Assembly (NCBI GenBank): GCA_015680685.1
Contig: MNCI01013830.1
Span: forward strand, 5,489 to 26,399
Reading direction: 5' to 3'
DNA: 20,911 nucleotides
Origin: Gnetum montanum
Lineage: Eukaryota > Streptophyta > Gnetopsida > Gnetales > Gnetaceae
Below, piece after piece: positions 20,615 to 20,911 of this stretch. Numbering within the stretch: the stretch's first letter is position 1; every line of letters starts with the position of its first letter. The notes under the pieces were generated by a model, which saw nothing but the letters and a program-made list of their open reading frames with translations, searched no databases and had not been told where the DNA came from. The translations under genes were made by a program, and so were the position numbers.

Positions 20615-20911
20615 ATGACTAGGGTTCCACCATTTGTACCTATTTTGTTAGAGATGACCCACAAGAAGATTATAACATCTAGGGCACCACCCAAGAAATG
20701 TTCAAGAGGAACCTCTAGCATTGTGCCACCCTCTTACATGCCTCAATTTTGAAGCACAAGCACCCAGCACAAGTTTGAGGCAAATTGAACTACTACTATC
20801 ATTTCTAAGTGTTCTCTTGCTTTTCCAACTTATAGATAGCAAGCTTTATTAGGCTACTTCAAGCTTTTGAAATGGACCACTTTCATTTCCATAATTTTTT
20901 TGTCCTTGAGG
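20615..20911 (+). pseudogene. Start of a plant transposon/env-like reading frame, partial
   Basis: From ATG 20615 (MTRVPPFVPIL) or 20654 (MTHKKIITSRAPPKK) one frame runs to the window edge, with stops only at 20750, 20789 and about 20837. The first stop, TGA, stands where Arg would fit. The beginning is basic and rich in Pro, Ser and Lys, and is followed by STSTQHKFE, TTIISKCSLAFPT and a Lys-Trp-containing stretch (LLKWTTF). This order (a basic low-complexity head, then a helix with xFE, then IIxxRxx and GWxxF-like blocks) recalls the N-terminal part of the 'putative plant transposon protein' domain found in env-like frames of plant LTR elements. The resemblance is partial and from memory of the pattern. 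It continues beyond the window. Confidence 0.4.

Noticed and set aside
1-20911. CRISPR arrays, bacterial operons, rRNA or tRNA genes
   Set aside because: No regularly spaced identical repeats, no ribosome-binding-site-led gene runs and no tRNA or rRNA sequence were seen; the retroelement content indicates a plant nuclear genome.

Overview
The window looks like intergenic DNA from a plant with a large, repeat-filled nuclear genome. It is A+T-rich and poor in CpG, has no intact protein-coding gene, and consists mostly of old, heavily mutated LTR retrotransposons. Many stop codons stand where the retroelement families have Trp, Gln or Arg, as expected from long-term deamination of methylated cytosine. 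A gymnosperm (conifer or cycad-like) genome would fit, but the sequence does not prove this.

Layout. (1) Positions 1-2520 hold minus-strand remnants of an unrecognised gene-like sequence with intron-like, T-rich interruptions. The first 240 bases are visibly richer in GC and CpG. (2) 2521-4536 is A-rich, gene-free sequence. (3) About 4537-6012 is a degenerate tandem array with a period close to 193 bp. (4) About 6060-6830 is rich in CATTTG motifs and contains a 175-bp tandem duplication. (5) 7118-10187 is the plus-strand pol of a Ty3/gypsy element of Tat-like type (reverse transcriptase, RNase H, a second archaeal-type RNase H, integrase), followed by a long untranslated region and an LTR end near 12131. 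(6) Directly abutting this on the minus strand, 15058-12126, are the gag and protease of the same kind of element, preceded by an LTR end at about 15660 that resembles the LTR end at 12131 in inverted orientation. (7) 17338-20160 is a second element, a Ty1/copia element resembling the Sirevirus group: a complete-looking 5' LTR, a primer-binding site, and a gag with two zinc knuckles. No protease or pol follows. (8) 20340-20911 is a promoter-like region with a TATA box and the start of a degenerate reading frame that may be the plant transposon (env-like) type.

The most interesting structural observation is that the gypsy gag-protease (minus strand) and the pol-LTR (plus strand) are complementary, non-overlapping halves joined at one LTR end. 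They may be a single element broken by inversion. The other notable points are the 193-bp array, the recurring self-complementary AGACATCT/AGATGTCT motif in the copia LTR and again upstream of the TATA box, and the decayed intron-containing sequence at the left. None of the protein genes is likely to be functional.
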